A stretch of 64,000 bases of DNA, from contig OX327697.1 of assembly GCA_946807835.1 (NCBI GenBank), forward strand, positions 16,006,001 to 16,070,000, read 5' to 3'. Of the stretch, positions 62,573 to 64,000 are shown piece after piece (the first letter of the stretch is position 1; each line of letters begins with the position of its first letter). The notes below the pieces were generated by a model. That model was not told the DNA's origin. It saw only the letters and a program-made list of their open reading frames with translations, and made no database searches. Made by a program: the position numbers and the translations under genes. The DNA comes from Ailanthus altissimus (lineage: Eukaryota > Streptophyta > Magnoliopsida > Sapindales > Simaroubaceae).

Positions 62573-63726
62573 TGAATAATAAACAAGAGATAAGTTCACC
62601 CAAAGATAATAATTTAGGTATAAACTCATTCCTTAATATTTTATTGGACTTATTAATATCTTAGTTAATCCTTTAATATCAATAATTGGTTTAGACATTA
62701 ATCTCATTACAAGCCTTTATAGATGGTCAAGTGACTATATTACGCATTCTAACAATCATCTACATGTCTATGGTAATCAATTTAAAATGTAATTCATTAA
62801 GATCAAGTCTAAATAATACCACACATACAAACTAGGTTAATGTGTATCCTAGTTGGAACTCTATGATCATGCATCAAACTATCCTAGGCTAAACACATGA
62901 ATCCCTTTGTCAAGTTCATCATGGTTCCTTGATCATTCATAATATTGGCCAGATATAATGAAAGCATTAATTTTAGATAGAATGAATCAATTGTATATAT
63001 TAAATTTATACACTAAAAATTAATAAAATCTAACTACATATTAGGTTCAATAGTTTAACCCTAGATAAACAATGTTTAGCTCATCACAAAATCAAAAGTA
63101 TCAAACCAATCCATGAATAACAGCAAGAATAAGAACATAATAATAATAAAAGAGAAGAAAAACTAATCAAGAAGACATCATGGGTTGCTTCGCTCTCAAT
63201 CTTGGCTTGAAGCTTGAATTTTGATCTTGAATATTGATTTCTTGGCTTTAATATTTAATTTTATTTTGTGAATTCTCTCTTTAAATTTATGCCTCTCCAA
63301 AGTCTCTATGAGAAATCTTAGGGGTGAGGGGCTTTAAATCTATGTTGAAATAAGAGAGTTAAGTAGGGATTTTATACGTCGTACGGGTGCAGCGGTATTG
63401 AGGACTTGGCTTTGTAGTGCCAAGACATGGAAATACAACTTTAGGGAGCATCATTGGGTATCGTGGAATTAGTTTGTGGGCACTGTAGCATCTTGCTACT
63501 GACCTGGGCGCTACAGCGCCCAACCCTGGTTGAGTTGCTCTCGTATTTTGAGCGTAACTTCTTCGTTTTACATCTGATATGCCTCTCATTTATTCCTATA
63601 CGTCAAAGTTTCTGTCATGCATCTATTTATGATAAAAAACACATTTAAATAGCCAACTATTTATGAATTAAAGTAAAATATGAAAGTTAGGATACTGATC
63701 CTACTAGTGCTTATTCGCCCTTATCT
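62573..63726 (-). repeat. Truncated 5' LTR of gag-protease element copy 2
   Basis: On the minus strand AGATAAGGGCGAATAAGCAC (first base T changed to A). Matches the 3' LTR over U3 and R, but its 3' end, the PBS and the gag start are deleted. Contains the palindrome GGGCGCTACAGCGCCC at 63506-63521. Confidence 0.85.
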
Positions 63727-64000
63727 AGCTTCCCTGACATAAAGATTTTCTAGAAGCTTGTGAGTGTCTCCTTAGCACTGAAGATACCCATATCAGTAAC
63801 TTTCTTGTGGAGCCTTTGTACAAAGGCAAAAGCCTCAGATAACTGGCCAACGCTACTTATTGATTTAGGTTCTAATGTTTGAAACTAGGCTTTGGCTGTT
63901 CCACAAGGAGTATGGGGAATTAGGCGGTATATCGCATACTTATCCACACCTTGAATCAGTATATGATCTCTATAGAGTTTTAAGTGTGCTTTTAGGTTAG
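63727..64000 (-). pseudogene. Gypsy D gag, N-terminal side
   Basis: Minus strand, cut by the right window edge. Remnants of Tat-like gag: MRYTA-stop-FPILL (C-x-x-F-P-x-x-L-x-G type), AKPSFKH, ASYLRLLP and SRKSLCQGS before the insertion point; continues at 57626 with LPKNHNGKMYGKAYTRALK. Confidence 0.75.

Larger units (their letters stand above)
57632..63726 (-). mobile_element. Gag-protease-only Athila-like LTR element (copy 2)
   Basis: Minus-strand element with exact TSD AGCTT (57627-57631 and 63727-63731), inserted in Gypsy D gag. Order on the minus strand: 5' LTR 63726-62573 (3' part deleted together with the PBS and gag N-terminus), gag, protease, about 1.7 kb of non-coding DNA, polypurine tract (58857-58842), 3' LTR 58841-57632. 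As in copy 1, no RT, RNase H or integrase is seen after the protease. Confidence 0.88.

Overview
This is AT-rich plant nuclear DNA, most likely from a eudicot. It holds one intact, intron-containing gene for a canonical plant calmodulin, set in old nested LTR retrotransposons. There are no operons, CRISPR arrays or rRNA genes, and I see no convincing tRNA gene. Coordinates of terminal repeats come from reading the sequence by eye. Where I give target-site duplications (TSDs) they fix boundaries to the base; other limits are approximate.

Left block (1-24760): a Ty1/Copia relic and its 3' LTR (1-3891) is followed by a Copia RT scrap, then Gypsy A (4115-9010, Tat-like RT-RNase H-integrase). Gypsy A is split by a minus-strand solo Copia LTR (5347-7451). 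Gypsy B (9560-11550, resuming 21828-22600) is split in its integrase by a gag-protease-only, Athila-like element (11551-21827). That element carries two solo LTRs inside its own gag. A minus-strand relic of the same gag-protease family follows (22700-24760).

Middle block (24761-40330): a small non-autonomous LTR element (26508-28387), an inverted-repeat DNA element (about 28720-29650), a possible Copia LTR, then long AT-rich spacer. The calmodulin gene lies at 33690-35189, minus strand. Upstream of it are an unclassified 103-codon frame and a CpG-rich patch. A minus-strand Copia remnant with a tandem duplication follows.

Right block (40330-64000): the 3' end and LTR of a plus-strand Gypsy element, then one minus-strand Tat-like element (Gypsy D) running from beyond the right edge to about 42430. 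Three insertions interrupt Gypsy D, each bounded by a 5-bp TSD: a complete Copia element (42833-52484), a solo Copia LTR (53942-56127) and a second gag-protease-only element (57632-63726). Removing each insertion restores the flanking reading.

The strongest observations are: one Copia LTR family with a recurrent NTAAC target; two of its insertions 8 nt apart in the same RNase H motif of different Gypsy copies; a shared gag-protease-only structure in three elements; a series of hairpins with a conserved loop in the Copia leader; and clustered palindromes in the gag-protease LTRs. I did not find a convincing new multi-gene system. The novelty here is in transposon biology.
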